This document shows, piece by piece, positions 6,008 to 6,394 of a DNA stretch of 6,394 nucleotides. The first letter of the stretch is position 1. Every line of letters starts with the position of its first letter. The notes below the pieces were generated by a model, which did no database searches, was not told the origin of the DNA, and saw only the letters and a program-made list of their open reading frames with translations. Both the position numbers and the translations under genes were made by a program. The stretch is from Burkholderiales bacterium (GTDB lineage Bacteria > Pseudomonadota > Gammaproteobacteria > Burkholderiales > Burkholderiaceae_C), in the NCBI GenBank assembly GCA_947448105.1, contig CANFNE010000148.1:1-6394 (forward strand), read 5' to 3'.

Positions 6008-6394
6008 ATGCCTGACCTGATTCTTCACCACTACCCCAGCTCGCCGTTTTCTGAAAAAGTGCGGCTGGTGCTGGGCTACAAAGCCCTGGCCTGGAAATCG
6101 GTGGTGGTGCCGCGCATCCTGCCCAAACCCGACGTGCTGGCTCTGACCGGCGGCTACCGCAAAACGCCGTTTTTGCAGATAGGCGCCGATATCTACTGCG
6201 ACACCGCGCTCATGTGCGAGGTGCTGGAGCACGTCCAGCCCAGCCCCACGCTCTACCCCGAGGCGTCCAAGGGCGTGGCGCGGGTGCTGGCGCAATGGGC
6301 GGATACCACGCTGTTTTGGGCTGCCATGGCCTACAACCTGGGCCCCAAGGGCGCCGCCGCGCTGTTTGCCGACGCGCCGCCTGAAGCCGCCAAA
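6008..6394 (+). CDS. Glutathione S-transferase-like protein (3' partial)
   Basis: Open from the ATG to the window edge (129 codons, no stop). The first ~78 residues form a thioredoxin-like GST N-terminal domain: the beta-1/alpha-1 segment LILHHYPSSPFSEKVRLVLG at 4-23, RKTPFLQIG at 51-59 with the cis-Pro (P54) that contacts glutathione, and YCDTALMCEVLE at 63-74 containing the usual glutathione gamma-Glu contact (D65, T66). From about residue 88 the helical C-terminal domain begins. Ser11 or Ser12 is the likely activating residue; no Cys is present in the active-site loop. The role may be conjugating or reducing reactive electrophiles, or isomerisation, in the cytoplasm. It lies 34 bases after the AidB-like gene on the same strand, probably the same operon. 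In this lineage GST-fold genes often sit among catabolic genes, but the substrate cannot be told. Confidence 0.88.
   Translation, partial: MPDLILHHYPSSPFSEKVRLVLGYKALAWKSVVVPRILPKPDVLALTGGYRKTPFLQIGADIYCDTALMCEVLEHVQPSPTLYPEASKGVARVLAQWADTTLFWAAMAYNLGPKGAAALFADAPPEAAK

Overview
The window is GC-rich and tightly packed, with every convincing gene on the + strand. Gene content and sequence style suggest a betaproteobacterium of the Burkholderiales, most likely Comamonadaceae (Rhodoferax, Polaromonas or Acidovorax-like). That placement is an inference from protein style, not a database match. I see no tRNA, rRNA, CRISPR array, insertion sequence, phage gene or other sign of mobility.

Layout: (1) 1-1626 is the 3' part of a large FadE-type acyl-CoA dehydrogenase whose start lies before the window. 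(2) 1626-1850 is a 74-residue, two-helix membrane protein whose ATG overlaps the preceding stop by one base. (3) 1851-1957 is the only real gap; it holds a short inverted repeat, T-tracts and a strong ribosome binding site. (4) 1958-2749 is a classical short-chain dehydrogenase/reductase resembling RhlG. (5) 2742-3245 is a PaaI-type hotdog thioesterase with a GTG start inside the end of the SDR gene. (6) 3263-4279 is a zinc-free medium-chain NADPH reductase of the CurA/prostaglandin-reductase type. (7) 4294-5973 is an AidB/isovaleryl-CoA-dehydrogenase-like flavoprotein. (8) 6008 to the right edge is the N-terminal part of a glutathione S-transferase-like protein.

Genes 4 to 8 are separated by -8, 17, 14 and 34 bases and probably form one operon. 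Genes 1 and 2 are coupled to each other and may be read through into it. Together they look like an acyl-CoA/lipid catabolic module: two flavin dehydrogenases that introduce alpha-beta double bonds, an NADP(H)-dependent hydroxyacyl/ketoacyl reductase, an enone/enoyl double-bond reductase, a thioesterase that releases CoA, and a GST-like protein that may handle reactive (for example alpha,beta-unsaturated) intermediates. No hydratase or thiolase lies in the window, so the substrate cannot be named.

I do not see a clearly novel system. The points most worth a second look are the uncharacterised membrane miniprotein coupled to the first dehydrogenase, and the AidB homologue placed in a catabolic rather than a DNA-alkylation setting.
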